The position numbers were made by a program, and so were the translations under genes. From contig JAXCGZ010001923.1 of assembly GCA_037179515.1 (NCBI GenBank), forward strand, positions 120,001-184,000: 64,000 nucleotides of DNA, in the 5' to 3' direction. This DNA comes from Halocaridina rubra (Eukaryota; Arthropoda; Malacostraca; Decapoda; Atyidae). The notes beneath the pieces are model-generated. The model saw nothing but the letters and a program-made list of their open reading frames with translations. It was not told where the DNA came from and ran no database searches. Positions 1 to 16,428 of the stretch are shown piece by piece (within the stretch, counting starts at the first letter, position 1; each line of letters starts with the position of its first letter).

Positions 1-700
1 AGTTTAAATCAAAACATTAATTCATCTACTTCTCTCGTTTCTTCAAAAGACAAAATTGAGTTAGTTACAGTAAAATTATGACTCATGTAGAACATTAGCA
101 AACAAATGAGGTAGAGTATTGGCATGTATACACATTTAAAATGATATAGACCATAACATCAACAGTAATTTCTATAAGAAACCTTATCTTAATAAATCCT
201 ATTCCTATCATTATTAGGGCATTAATTTATTTTAAAATTTGGCCTTAAAAACTACTCCTGAAACAAAACATGTTTTACTGTGTGTAAAGTCAAAACATTT
301 ACTATTTCAATATGCAATTACTATTCAGAGACCAATTAATATAAAAACTTAATGAACCTAAAGATTAAATCATAATTCAAACAAGAATAATACTAAAGCA
401 AAACTGTGATAACATCTAAGCAAAACTGATATTTATTCAAGCAGAAAAGCAACTTATTACTCTTAGTGCAAATCATACAATTTATCAATGGCACTTATTC
501 AAAACTATATCTAAGGGAGACTCTGAGTTTTCGCTTAAAATTATCTTAAAGCTAGTAAAACAAAAAAAAATAAAAATAAAAATAAAATATTTTGTCTTTT
601 AGCACAGTGGACAAAGATGGTGGGGACATTTTCTTTCCCATTTTTTCAGTTCTAATACGGGGGTAATTTTAACTAACTAATAAGGGATTTTTAAATACCC
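1..700. other. AT-rich DNA, no gene recognised
   Basis: Single-copy-looking AT-rich sequence with stop codons in all frames. I see no splice-site-bounded open frame, repeat family or RNA gene here. Probably intergenic or intronic. Confidence 0.5.
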
Positions 701-709
701 TTCTTTCTC

Positions 710-1200
710 TCTTCACTAAAGTTTGGACATGTATAGGGATTATTTTTCTTTCTGTTTGAATCCCATCAACGCGTTTACGTGGCTTCTAAAGGTATTATTA
801 AAATATTTTAAAATATTTCTGTGTTTCTTTTCCTCTCTTTTCACTACAGTTATGACATGTATGGGGATTTCCTTGTTTCTGGGATTTCATCAAGATTACA
901 TGGTTTTTTAAAGTAGCTTAAAACTTTTATTTCTTTCCTTTCTAGGACGACTTTTATTTTCTCTGTCCCTTGCTCATGAATTCTTGCTAGGCGCGATTCC
1001 ACGGTTTCTCTCGGGGATTTCATTTTTTTGTTTACATGGCCTTTTAGAGTGTTTTTTTAGGACTTTGTTTTCTCTGTCTAGGACGACTTTTATTTTCTCT
1101 GTCTAGGACGACTTTTATTTTCTCTGTCCCTTGCTCATGAATTCTTGCTAGGCGCGATTCCACGGTTTCCCTCGGGGATTTCATTTTTTCACTCCCCCGC
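710..1200. repeat. Degenerate tandem repeat, ~125-160 bp unit
   Basis: Related blocks recur with the order pyrimidine run, GGACATGTAT-like motif, GGGATTTC-like motif, then CATGG (near 723 and 846). A better conserved block (CTAGGACGACTTTTATTTTC through GGCGCGATTCCACGG to CGGGGATTTC) occurs at about 942-1027 and again at 1102-1190. Its leading ~25 bp are present once more at 1077-1101. The copies differ by point changes and indels, so this is a local tandem duplication series of different ages. Confidence 0.6.
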
Positions 1201-2416
1201 CGTCCTTGCTGCAGGCCCAGGTTTGTTACCATATCTCCTTTACTCGGATAGGCAAGACAAAAAGGAAGGATGGGCACCTTTCTAATCCTTCCAGCCTGGC
1301 TTTCTCGTCCCGCCCTCGGCCGATCTTGACTAAGACCACCACGCAGGAGACCTGCAACGTCACAGCGATTCTCTTCCGTACGGCCATCCACACGTACCTT
1401 CGAAGCAGATCTCGGGATGAAAATTTGAACCTCTGTCACTACTACAGTTGTAAGAAAGGTTCCCTATGACTTCAGGGTACCAACAATGACCATACGTTGG
1501 TAATCGAGGCTATACTTTGCCTCCCCTGCAACTGCAAGTGATTGCAATCTCTATTCAATGGGCACTAGGGACTTGTCTGAGCGGACAAAATCTAAAGACT
1601 TTTAGAACTTGCAGGTCGGGGCTGCCTAGGAATAGGGTGGTAATGGAAGGTATGTGTCTACACAACTAGATTATTATTCCAAGATACTTAGGGCTTAGCA
1701 ACTGCTACATAGCATTACTCTACTATAAATGTCAAAAAGAACAATCATTAAATGCTGAGAAAAGCCACTAAAGAACATTCTTATTAGCGGTGGCTACAGT
1801 AACATCAAGTATGAATTCAGATAAAAGATACAAATCATCAAGTTACTGCTGATTTCATTTCAAAAATAATAATTAGCAACAGGCCATTGAGAGATAGCAA
1901 CAATATCAGTCAACATAATAACATTACTAATAATCATGATCTAAAAATAAGAATAACAAACAATAAAAATAAATATACTAAATCAGAAATATCAATATCT
2001 ATACAATGGAGACTGGCATTCAGAAGTAAGAACAGAGTTCTATACTTATACTTCATAGTAATGCTCATTCTAACACAGTCTCTTTTAATATTTAAATTCC
2101 TGCTGTCATAATCAATGTATATATATAGAGCATAAGTGGCAACTCGCTGGCTCCACAATTTGTCAATGGGAGTTCTATCTATTCTCTAAACAGTTGCGGC
2201 ATGTGGCACAAACATTTATGCAAATGGCGGCACTACCGATGTCTTATCAGTATTTATGCAATAACAGCATGCAACAATCTATTGACTGCAATGAAATGTA
2301 GGCACAATTATCGCCTAGCTTCGCTGGAAAAAAACACACACAAAAAAAAATCAAAGACAGCAACGTTCTTTTAGCATCGAAATGCTCCTCTGTCAGTCTC
2401 AGAGTCGAGTGAAAGG

Positions 2417-2420
<4 letters not shown>
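1200..2420. other. No gene recognised; GC-richer patch 1200-1430
   Basis: The patch at 1200-1430 is richer in G+C than its surroundings and opens frames of 131 codons on the minus strand and 87 on the plus strand. Neither resembles a family I know, and the long minus frame overlaps the tandem repeat. The remainder (1430-2420) is AT-rich single-copy-looking sequence. Confidence 0.4.

Positions 2421-2472
<52 letters not shown>
2421..2472. repeat. (AG)n microsatellite
   Basis: About 26 uninterrupted AG units. Confidence 0.95.
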
Positions 2473-2473
<1 letters not shown>

Positions 2474-5400
2474 CTGGGCGACCTTGAAGTACGTTGCGGT
2501 TTCCACCCTGTGTCAGCTGAGACAGGCCTCTTCCTTTTACTTGTACTGAAAATAAAAAATTGTCGCAGAGTATCTCTAAAAATAAAATAATAAACAAATG
2601 GCAGTGAACAACCGTTAGCAATGACTATCGATAGAGTCTTACGTTTATTGTCAGAGGGCTATTCTTATTTCCTCATTAACAAAAACAAAAGCAAAAAGAA
2701 CTTAGTGTACAACTGCAGAACTGTCGAAGCATAAATCCATTCCTTTCTGTTTAATCTTGATAAGGACTTTACTGTAACAGCATACACATCCTCGTCTATA
2801 ATGACAATTCTTTTCTTGCTATAAATCAGAGGGTTGAGTCGGAGCACACCCACTCTGATGAAATTAAAACAAAAGATTGAAATCATATATGACAATATCT
2901 TTACTACTATCAACAAAAGTACAAATATCTTTTTTCTTAACAGACGTCTTATAATGACTTAAATATCATTAGTTTTAAATTTAAAACTCAGCAAATAATC
3001 TCTAATAATCTCAATTATCTTTAATTAGCTCAATTGTAATCTAAAATTCATGAAAATGATAGGGATTAACCATAGTTATCTCTAGATAATCTTTTCAAAA
3101 CTCTTTAAGTAAGATTTTAAAGATTTCTTCAATACAAAAAGAACTATATAACAAAAACGGGTATCAAAGAATATAAAAAGTCTATCTCTGTGTATGCAAT
3201 AATAAAAACAAAAATTATATTTCATTAGCAACAGTAAAGAATGCATTTTGCTTAAGTTTCAAATTCTCGTACGGAGTTGTACATGGACAATTCAAACATA
3301 AAATATATATATTCTTTTACTATCTCGAATTTGACTTATAACTGCTCTGTCTGTTTGCTTTTACGGGGGTGCGCATGTGGGCGCTGTTTTCTCCCCTGTT
3401 CTTTTGGCTTCTGGATAAACTTCTGCTCTCTCAAATACGGGATACAGCTGTGTAACATTCTTGTTGTCATTTCGTGTCAGCTCTCACTCTTTCTTTATGA
3501 CCAAGCTGAAATAATTTTGATAAAACATTATCATGGCTAAAACTCGCAAAGTTTTATTTTATCACTCTAACATATCTCTTCAGACAAATAATGTATATAC
3601 TGCAGCTAGCAAAGAAAATAAAGAATCATTCATAGATTCACGTCCTTTATCACGTAACATCTATCTTGGAATCTCTCGGAAATCGAATAATAATCTCAAT
3701 GGCGGAGTAGGGGACAAAACAAAAATAAGACAAACTTGGCATTTCAACCATATCTGGGCAGGTGGAGAATTACTTTCTCAAACATATCCCTCACTAGATA
3801 TTGCAACAGCGCATCACCTCCCATAAATACACTCTGATATGGCATGCAGAAGGACCTGGCGGAGCAGGGGAACGATCCTCGCAGACTCCCCAATCATGCT
3901 TCCTAACGGTGCTTTCCGCGATTTCACCCCCTAGAGCAACCCCCCCATTATACCCCCAGTCATTCATACTCATTCGCTATCACATCCGCTATATCGCTTT
4001 CAAGACAATCATCCCCTTTCTGTAAAATTCCCTTTTATTTACAACGTTGGTTTCCCTTTTCCTTATCTCTCTGAAGGAGAGTAACGGTGAAATCTCGGCT
4101 GAGCCGTGCGGTCACAGACTTCCTCACCAGTCCTAGGTCCCATTCTAACGAACAAACAAACATTCTACTCCCTTGAAGCTACGTTTGGGTGACACTGAAA
4201 AACCTTCCCTATTCTAGGACAGCACAAATTCCTCTAATTTACTCTTACTTTCGCCTGCATAGCGCGAAATAAAAAACTCATCTCTAAACAATATCACAAA
4301 ATTTCTTATTCTTCAAAAATAAAATGCCACACACGTATCGTAATGTTAATCCCTTCATCATAACAACATTAAAAAACAATCTGTCATTTATGTCTTTCTT
4401 TTGCTAAAACATTACTCCCGCGGAGAAAAAAAACAAACAAAAAAGAAAGAACCTTGAAAACAGGCGCAATCTTAACACTCTATTTCTTACGCTTTAAGAA
4501 ATTTATATAAAAATGATTTTACACGTACTTTAAAATATCAAGGATCAGTACAATTACTACAGATTTATAATAACGAGGTTGGGAGATCGAATGGTCACTT
4601 CCACATTCCTTTCTCGAAAATCACACGTGTTCTAAGTAAAACCTTAAAAGCAGATTCAAGTATATTACTCACTATAATTCTTACACTTAAGAAATTAATA
4701 TACTGTAATAGTGATTTCACGTGCATTAAATTTGTCAATTAAAAAATCGATACATTCGCGTTCTTAAAATTCAATCTAAGCATTAATACAAATAAATGGA
4801 ACGCACTTCCAACGAAATTTCTTTACATTACTCAAATTATAACAAAAAACGGAGTTTATTACTGCTTATAGCTATTAGTACAAATTATCCATGTTAGTAA
4901 TGGGTACAGAAATTCTACTTTTATCAACTTATTAGGCGCCACACCCCTCATAGGCGGGTTGGGTGAGTCAAAGCATAACTACAAGATAAAATGGCGGCGT
5001 CCACCGACCTCAATTTCTTTTAAGAATTGTCCCATTACTCACTGGATACAGATCACAAGTACTTAGCTATTTTAAGGAGGTGGTCCTGAAAAACTTCATG
5101 GCAGAAGGCAAGGAAGGAGGGGGTTTTCCTTTCTGGGCGCTGGAGGTTCCCGTCCAATTCTCTATCTCTCGAGTAAAATCGACGAATCGCCATCTTCTTG
5201 GTCGGATCCGGCAACTTATACTTCTTGTAATGGGCATTTTCACTCAATGCCCCGGTCACACTTTGGCTCAGTGCGACGGTGACTTCCATGAATACTTTCG
5301 TTGATACTTTTACTGCTGGGGAGGGGCCTTGCCAATACGGAGGCGGGGGAGAGTGGCTGGATCTCATAATATGATACTGTAAGTGAAGGGGGAGCTCTGA

Positions 5401-5500
5401 CTTTCTCGGTGTCACTTTCTCACTGCTGGTAAGCGTCTTGAAGTTTCTTCACTTGTACTTTTCTTCCATAGATGCTATATATTTTTTTCTTCTATTTTTT
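2473..5500. other. Intergenic-looking DNA, no gene recognised
   Basis: About 3 kb without a recognisable repeat family. Modestly GC-richer islands lie near 3830-4150 and 4980-5420. At 4990 a Kozak-like AAAATGGCGGCG begins a frame that closes after only ten codons (MAASTDLNFF), so it is not called a gene. The 83-124-codon frames in this stretch have low-complexity or unfamiliar translations on both strands and look like chance frames. Confidence 0.4.
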
Positions 5501-6140
5501 TCTTCTTTCTCTTCGGTAAAGTGTCGGCGTGGATTGATCCCGAGCTGTCCACCACTGACGTAGGGGTTTCCACCCTGCGTTCTAATTATTATAATTATGG
5601 TAGCGTGGTTGGTGAAAGACATCTTCTATTCTATACGTTTATTCTTATTTTAACATCTATGTACTCAGAGCTCCTATTACTACAGTTCCTGTCACGACTA
5701 ATTCCTGAGTCCCACCCCCAAAAGGGGGAGGCTAACTCAGCTGTACTGTGTTAACTCTGCTGCTGGCAAGGCCCGGTCTCTAACTCAACTCACTGTGCCT
5801 GCCCTGGGTGGTTCTTGAAATACCCTAAGGGCAAGGTGTGGCTTGACATCCAGTCCTGCAAATCAACTCCAGGTTCGAAGTGGAGTCCCGCCTATTTTGA
5901 GGAGGGGCTATTCCAACGAGCCTATTGCAAAGGAGTGGGTGGTAATCGCCTATTGCCATTGGGTATCTCCCCCGGGCATGTACTTCACATTTAGGACAAG
6001 TGTTTCTGTGTGGTATGGGGAATAAAGGACTGGTTTATATCTCACACCCTCTTGAGATATTTGAACGCCAGATGCCGAGTCCCATGGGACCAGCTATATA
6101 TCTTACCATAGGCCTCATCCTATTACACACTGGAGAGAGT
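5501..6140 (+). other. GC-richer block with a polyadenylation hexamer, unclassified
   Basis: This stretch has more G+C than its neighbours, C/G-run palindromic bits (CCCCCAAAAGGGGG near 5717) and AATAAA at 6021-6026. The composition and hexamer would fit a retroelement terminus or a transcript 3' end. I cannot find a second copy in the window or a paired terminal repeat, so the class is left open. Confidence 0.25.
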
Positions 6141-6178
6141 GTTCAATGTTTCTTTTGACACCTAGCCAAAAGTCCTAC

Positions 6179-6771
<593 letters not shown>

Positions 6772-7027
6772 ATTGTTCGCCCAATATTAAATACACAATA
6801 ATACTTATATATTATTATACATGTCCCTTTCTAGCATATATATCAATCACTGGATAAAGAATCTTAATAAAATCATTATATTGTACTGTCGTCTTTTCTT
6901 CTTGCTCATACGCATGATCGAAATCAAATCTAACAATACCCCCTCAGGCTACGTCCTAACCTTATTTTTAGTAACTTGATATTATCTTTATAAAAAGCCT
7001 CCAGGGTGTACTATGCGCAACTGTATG

Positions 7028-7282
7028 TTATTAAGAAGCTGCAAGCAATGCCTAGAATAGGTGGAAATGTCTTGGAATGGATAAAAACTTACTAGAATGA
7101 AGGGAACAGAGGGTTGAAGTAAGACAATCAGTGTCTGAATGGTGAAGACTTAGTAGTGAGTGGAGTTCCACAGGGTTCTACCAGAGTCTATAAATTCATT
7201 CATGAATATGTTTGCAGATGATGCAAAAATTGTGAAGAAAGTAAGAGACGAGAACAATGGTAATGAACTTCAGGAAAACCTT
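7028..7282 (+). pseudogene. Inverted duplicate of LINE RT segment, broken
   Basis: Plus-strand fragment of the same CR1/jockey-like LINE that lies intact at 10401-12545. It encodes pieces matching IGGNVLEWIKT, SGVPQGS and FMNMFADDAKIVKKV, with in-frame stops. It is an inverted copy of 7490-7739. Both copies lack the same ~45 bp between the VPQGS motif and the segment before FADD, a deletion the intact element does not have. The two arms therefore derive from each other by inverted duplication rather than by two insertions. The fragment joins the minus-strand copy at a short CCTTA microhomology near 7281. Confidence 0.85.
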
Positions 7283-7283
7283 A

Positions 7284-8412
7284 CTATGCCATTTATATGC
7301 ATTTCTGGAGACAAATCTGCCAGTATGTTTACTCCTAGATCTCTCTTATTCTCTGTCTCTTGAAGTTGTACTCCTGCCACCGAGTAGTCAAGCTTGGGCC
7401 TTCTTGCACTTGTACCCATTCTCAACACCTTACAGTTTGAAGTATTGAATTTCATTAGCCACTTTTCTGACCACTCATGGAGACTATTTAGGCTTTCCTG
7501 AAGTTCTCTACCATTGTTCTCGTCTCTTACTTTCTTCACAATTTTTGCATCATCTGCAAACATATTCATGAATGAATTTTCAGACTCTGGTAGAACCCTG
7601 TGGAACTCCACTACTAAGTCTTCACCATTCAGACACTGATTGTCTTACTTCAACCCTCTGTTCCCTTCATCCTAGTAAGTTTTTATCCATTCCAAGACAT
7701 TTCCACCTATTCTAGCCATTGCTTGCAGCTTCTTAATAAGTCTCCCTTGTGGGACCGTGTCTAATGCTTTCTGGACGTCTAGGAATATGCAATCTGTCCA
7801 GCCCTCTCTTTCCTGTAAGATTCGGCTTACCTTATCATAAAATTCTAATAAGTTTGTTATAGTTGTTCTAACTTCTCTGATGCCATGTCGTCTCAGTGAC
7901 AAGAAGTTGAAGGATTCCAAGTGAAGAGAGATGTGTTTTCTTAGTAGTTTCTCCATAACTTTGCAAGCTATGCCGGTCAAGGAAACATGTCTATAGATTG
8001 GAGCTTTATTCCTCTTACCTTTTTGAAGATATGTACCACGTTCATTTGTTTCCAGCATCTTGGAATCTCCCCTGACTCCAGCAACTTTTCAAATATGATA
8101 CATAGTGTCGCTGATATTGATTTAGCGCATTTCTTAAGTATATAAGGGGATATATCATCAAGGCCTGTAGCTTTATGGGCATCTAACTTCATCAGCGCTT
8201 TGCATACCTCTATGGTTGAAAAGATGATGTTCTCTAATACAGGCCCATGAGCTCATATCTCTGCAATCTGAGGGACTAGGGTATTATCTGCTTTAAATGT
8301 TGACCGAAACTCCTTGTTCACTTCTTTGCAGATCTCTTCATACGTCTCAGTGATGCTTCCATCCGCTCTCTTTAACTTTAAAAGCTGTTCTTTTAACTTC
8401 AGTTTTCCTCTG
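7284..8412 (-). pseudogene. CR1/jockey-like LINE reverse transcriptase fragment
   Basis: Read on the minus strand, this covers a linker-like region ([18 protein letters not shown]), HKATGLDDISPYILKKC, ESGEIPRCWKQ, RHVSLTGIACKVMEKLLRKH, the palm motif FLDVQKALDTV, IGGNVLEWIKTY, FADDAKIV and RDLGVNILADLSPE. These match the 714-residue protein at 10401-12545 in order. It lacks the endonuclease and the C-terminal part, carries frameshifts and stops, and has a ~45-bp deletion after VPQGS. Its 5' end runs into the (TA)n tract at 8433. It is a dead copy with no function expected. Confidence 0.9.
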
Positions 8413-8429
8413 ATAAAGCTGCGTGTGTG

Positions 8430-9120
<691 letters not shown>

Positions 9121-9125
9121 TGGCC

Positions 9126-9264
9126 GGTAATAAAGTCACAGATAAAAATTCACATAGGTTAAGTAAGGCACTTTGGACAGGTTAGGTTAGATTAGATTAG
9201 GTTGGGTTAGGCTTATTTCATGTGATATATTTTAGGTGACTTTTTTACCTGTAACTTTATCACC
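9126..9264. mobile_element. Small TIR element (family T1) with central TTAGG tract
   Basis: The terminal inverted repeats are 9126-9148 (GGTAATAAAGTCACAGATAA...) and 9242-9264, whose reverse complement reads GGTGATAAAGTTACAGGTAA. They agree at 20 of 23 positions and all differences are transitions. The middle (9179-9212) is a degenerate telomere-like tract of GGTTA/GATTA units. There is no coding capacity. It is a non-autonomous DNA-transposon-like (MITE) structure. A second family member lies at 20695-20846 and shares the left end, including the flanking GTGGCC. No clear target duplication is seen. Confidence 0.7.
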
Positions 9265-9471
9265 TGAATTCGTCTATATCTGCTGAGTCGTACATTTGGT
9301 ATTGGTTTATTTACTCATATTCATTTTAAATTACGTAGAGGGTTGCTACCCTCTGTGTTTACTTAAATTGGTTTTGTGTTTTGATTGAATTTCGTTATCA
9401 GATTTTCTAGTTGTTGTCAGATTACAAAGTTCCACTTTGATTTAATACTTTATCAATTGCAGTTTGGATTT

Positions 9472-9597
9472 GGATTATGTTTTTACGTCACGAACTCCCT
9501 TTTCTACTAAGGGCTAGAACGATTGCCTTCTAGCGAAGGACTTGTTTTGTCAGATATAATCGTTACCCTGAGTGCATGCCCTTACTAACCTCAGTCT
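9472..9597 (-). mobile_element. SINE-A copy, head-truncated
   Basis: Minus-strand copy of the tRNA-derived SINE defined at 13151-13343. The conserved tail (reverse complement of TTTTACGTCACGAACTCCC) and the body with CAGATATAATCGTTACCCTG are present. The tRNA-like head is missing beyond the CCTCAGTC block, as expected from 5' truncation during retrotransposition. Confidence 0.85.
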
Positions 9598-9723
9598 TAG
9601 TTATGCGAAGATACTCACATCGTAGCTCTCATAACAGCCTAACAGATTACCAAAGCAATATGTGATTGTTAAAACTGTAAAATGTATTGACCTTGAGTGT
9701 ATTTATACAATATATAAGTGACT

Positions 9724-9726
<3 letters not shown>

Positions 9727-9816
<90 letters not shown>
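9727..9816. repeat. (GA)n microsatellite
   Basis: 45 uninterrupted GA units. Confidence 0.95.
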
Positions 9817-12550
<2,734 letters not shown>

Positions 12551-12572
12551 GTTTTTTGTTGCTTGTCAGCAG
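12551..12572 (-). repeat. Outer arm of inverted duplication (22 bp)
   Basis: GTTTTTTGTTGCTTGTCAGC and two further bases, found as the reverse complement at 13517-13538. It is joined here directly to the 174-bp inverted arm. In the other arm ~250 bp separate the two pieces, so this arm carries a deletion with CTGC microhomology at the junction. Confidence 0.75.
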
Positions 12573-12741
12573 CAGATGTAATCGTTACCCTAAGTGTATG
12601 ACCTTACTAACCTCAGTCCATGACGGAGCGCGAACCCTTGACCTGTCGCCTCAGAGTCGCGGACGCTACCATATTGCCATGGAGACTAACGTTTAATAAT
12701 TACTGTAAAATTAGGAATTGAGGTCTCTATGTAATGGATGC

Positions 12742-12745
<4 letters not shown>
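12572..12745 (-). repeat. Left arm of perfect 174-bp inverted duplication
   Basis: The reverse complement is identical, base for base, to 13093-13266. It contains the head and part of the body of a SINE-A copy (12572-12687), one copy of that SINE's target duplication (12688-12706), and 39 bp of flanking DNA. The inner boundary falls exactly where (TG)n begins. Confidence 0.9.

Positions 12746-12811
<66 letters not shown>
12746..12811. repeat. (TG)n microsatellite
   Basis: About 33 TG units in the loop between the two arms of the inverted duplication. Confidence 0.95.
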
Positions 12812-12813
<2 letters not shown>

Positions 12814-13092
12814 CATGTTTGTACCCTGTGTGGTCTAAAAATAGCTTCCACCTACTCTACTAACAAAAACCGAGTTCGAACCCATCTCTCTATAAAAAAT
12901 ATGAAGTTTGTGTAAATAATTGTCTTGGATTTATAAGGGATAATAGTGTCGTCCTTCATGCCCTTATCCTTGCGTTATCCACATACTCAGTGTGACTAAG
13001 AAAAACTTTTAATTTTTTAAGAAGGTACGATGAGGGCTCTTCAAACTCTTGCTCTCGAAGTGGCAATTTATTGTCAAGCTAAGTTATTATCG
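12812..13092. other. Spacer of the inverted duplication, no gene recognised
   Basis: Single-copy-looking sequence between the (TG)n tract and the right arm. Confidence 0.4.
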
Positions 13093-13266
13093 AGTTGCAT
13101 CCATTACATAGAGACCTCAATTCCTAATTTTACAGTAATTATTAAACGTTAGTCTCCATGGCAATATGGTAGCGTCCGCGACTCTGAGGCGACAGGTCAA
13201 GGGTTCGCGCTCCGTCATGGACTGAGGTTAGTAAGGTCATACACTTAGGGTAACGATTACATCTGC
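13093..13266 (+). repeat. Right arm of perfect 174-bp inverted duplication
   Basis: Identical to the reverse complement of 12572-12745. Unlike the left arm, it continues into the complete SINE-A and its second target duplication, so the right arm is the parental one and the left arm the rearranged copy. Confidence 0.9.
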
Positions 13267-13343
13267 CAAAACAAGTCCTTCGCAAGAAGGCAACCGTCCT
13301 AGCCCTTAGTAGAAAAGGGAATTCGTGACGTAAAACCGAATCC
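13151..13343 (+). mobile_element. Full-length tRNA-derived SINE (family SINE-A) with 19-bp target duplication
   Basis: A 193-bp element flanked by perfect direct repeats ACAGTAATTATTAAACGTT at 13132-13150 and 13344-13362, which fixes both ends. The 5' part is tRNA-like, with an A-box-like TGGCAATATGGTAGCG and a B-box-like GGTTCGCGCTCC, so transcription by RNA polymerase III is expected. The body (CTGAGGTTAGTAAGG..., GGTAACGATTACATCTGCC) and tail (CGTGACGTAAAACCGAATCC) are shared by twelve copies in this window. I do not recognise the body as a named SINE domain. It needs LINE proteins in trans to move. Confidence 0.9.
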
Positions 13344-13362
13344 ACAGTAATTATTAAACGTT

Positions 13363-13759
13363 GTTTATTAAAGGCTTTTATCCAGCGTGGATTATCATAC
13401 AAGTTTCTCTTGCTCTGTGCGATATATTGCAGTGATTAAATGTTTTTATCTTCCTGTTGCTGTATCAACTTGAACATCGTTTCCTTCTTAATGCAACAAA
13501 TACACTGAGAGTCAAGCTGCTGACAAGCAACAAAAAACTCTTCTAACTTTCCTCGTATATGTCCTTCGGTATAATTTATTTTCTCCTCAAAGGAAACTCT
13601 CTTTGGAGAGTTTGGAGGTCTGCTTTTAGAACTATAACACAGATTTTCCCTTCGAAGTTCATCGCATTTGCTTGGCCAATGTCAAATGCATTTTGTAGTT
13701 TACAGTTGATATGAGAGAATTATCAATGAGTATCCAAATCACATTGGGTTATTATTTGC
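13363..13759. other. No gene recognised
   Basis: Single-copy-looking sequence. The only notable item is the 22-bp inverted match at 13517-13538 described with the inverted duplication. Confidence 0.4.
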
Positions 13760-13920
13760 TATTTTATGTGTGTCTCTTAATCCCAATTAGAGGGTGGATA
13801 TACACAGGTTGGATCTGGGGAATTAAGGTTGGATGCTCTTCCTATCGCCAAGCGGTGGGCTCATTCGCAGGAACGTCACCACCCGAGTCGAGTATTCTAA
13901 CCATTATAGTATCGCGGTCA
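13760..13920 (-). mobile_element. SINE-B copy, near full length
   Basis: Read on the minus strand it begins TGACCGCGATACTATAATGG, an A-box-like tRNA head. It continues through a GGCGATAGGAAGAGCATCCA body and ends near ACACACATAAAAT. The order matches the copies at 39035-39195 and 42164-42329 along the whole length, with roughly a third of positions changed, so it is an old copy. Confidence 0.7.
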
Positions 13921-14156
13921 CCTTCCAGTTTAAATCGGGTACTTTTCCACTAAGTAGACCTCATGGACTTTCAGTACGCTGTAACTAAAAGCACTATTTG
14001 ATATTCGCAGTGAAAGAATTACGGACTTTAATACAATTTATACGTCGGTCCTTCTATATTTTTATAATATTTAGGTTTTCAGCAATCCTTGTCGGCTGAG
14101 TACTTAAAATCTATTAAAAGAGTAATTCAACACCTTGTTAGATCTACTGCCATTTA

Positions 14157-14165
<9 letters not shown>

Positions 14166-14232
<67 letters not shown>
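14166..14232. repeat. (TA)n microsatellite, left of a SINE
   Basis: About 66 bp of TA directly preceding SINE-A. Confidence 0.95.
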
Positions 14233-14234
<2 letters not shown>

Positions 14235-14421
14235 GCCACCGTGGCTCAAGCGGTAGCGTCCGCGACTCTAAGGCATCAGGTCGAGGGCTCGCGCCCCGTC
14301 ACGGTCTGAGGTTAGCAGGGGCATGCACTCAGGGTAACGATTACATCTGCCAAAACAAGTCCTTCGTAAGAAAGCAACCGTCCTAGCCCTTGGTAGAAAT
14401 GGGACCGTGACGTAAAACCGG

Positions 14422-14424
<3 letters not shown>
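14233..14424 (+). mobile_element. SINE-A, full length, inserted in (TA)n
   Basis: A complete copy with the clearest tRNA-like head of the family: TGGCTCAAGCGGTAGCG as A box and a degenerate B box GGGCTCGCGCCCC. It has (TA)n on both sides. The SINE either landed in a TA tract, making the TA its target duplication, or TA tracts grew at both ends. Confidence 0.9.
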
Positions 14425-14508
<84 letters not shown>

Positions 14509-14513
14509 GTATC
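14425..14513. repeat. (TA)n then (TATG)n microsatellite
   Basis: TA units to about 14497 followed by four TATG units. Confidence 0.95.
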
Positions 14514-14707
14514 GTAAGTCAATTATCTTTCAAAAATAAAATGTGATTTATATGATATAAAAACGAAGAGAATAACTATTGGATTACCCTTTCTTCTTTG
14601 AAGGATATCACTTGAGTAAAGTTGATATATCTTTTATTTTATATCTTCATAAGTACAGCACCACTTGGATATACGAGTAAATGTTAACTGAATAAAATTG
14701 TCAATTT

Positions 14708-16302
<1,595 letters not shown>

Positions 16303-16428
16303 TTCTGGTTTTACGTCGAGGACTCCCTTTTCTACCAAGGGCTAGGACGCTTACCTTCTTGCGAAGGACTTGCTTTGGCAGATGTAATCGTTACCCTGAG
16401 TGCATGTCCTTGCTAAACTCAGACCGTT
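16303..16428 (-). mobile_element. SINE-A copy, head-truncated
   Basis: Minus-strand copy with conserved tail and body, ending after the CTCAGACCG block. The tRNA head is missing. Confidence 0.85.

Noticed and set aside
4990..5022. Kozak-like ATGGCGGCG start
   Set aside because: The frame closes after ten codons and no convincing splice donor lies within it.
7028..7739. Ordinary LINE 5' inversion by twin priming
   Set aside because: Twin priming inverts a non-overlapping 5' piece. Here the same segment is present in both orientations.
13151..13343. Host tRNA gene at this and the other SINE heads
   Set aside because: A and B boxes are present, but acceptor-stem pairing and a proper anticodon arm are not evident, and the same body and tail follow in every copy.
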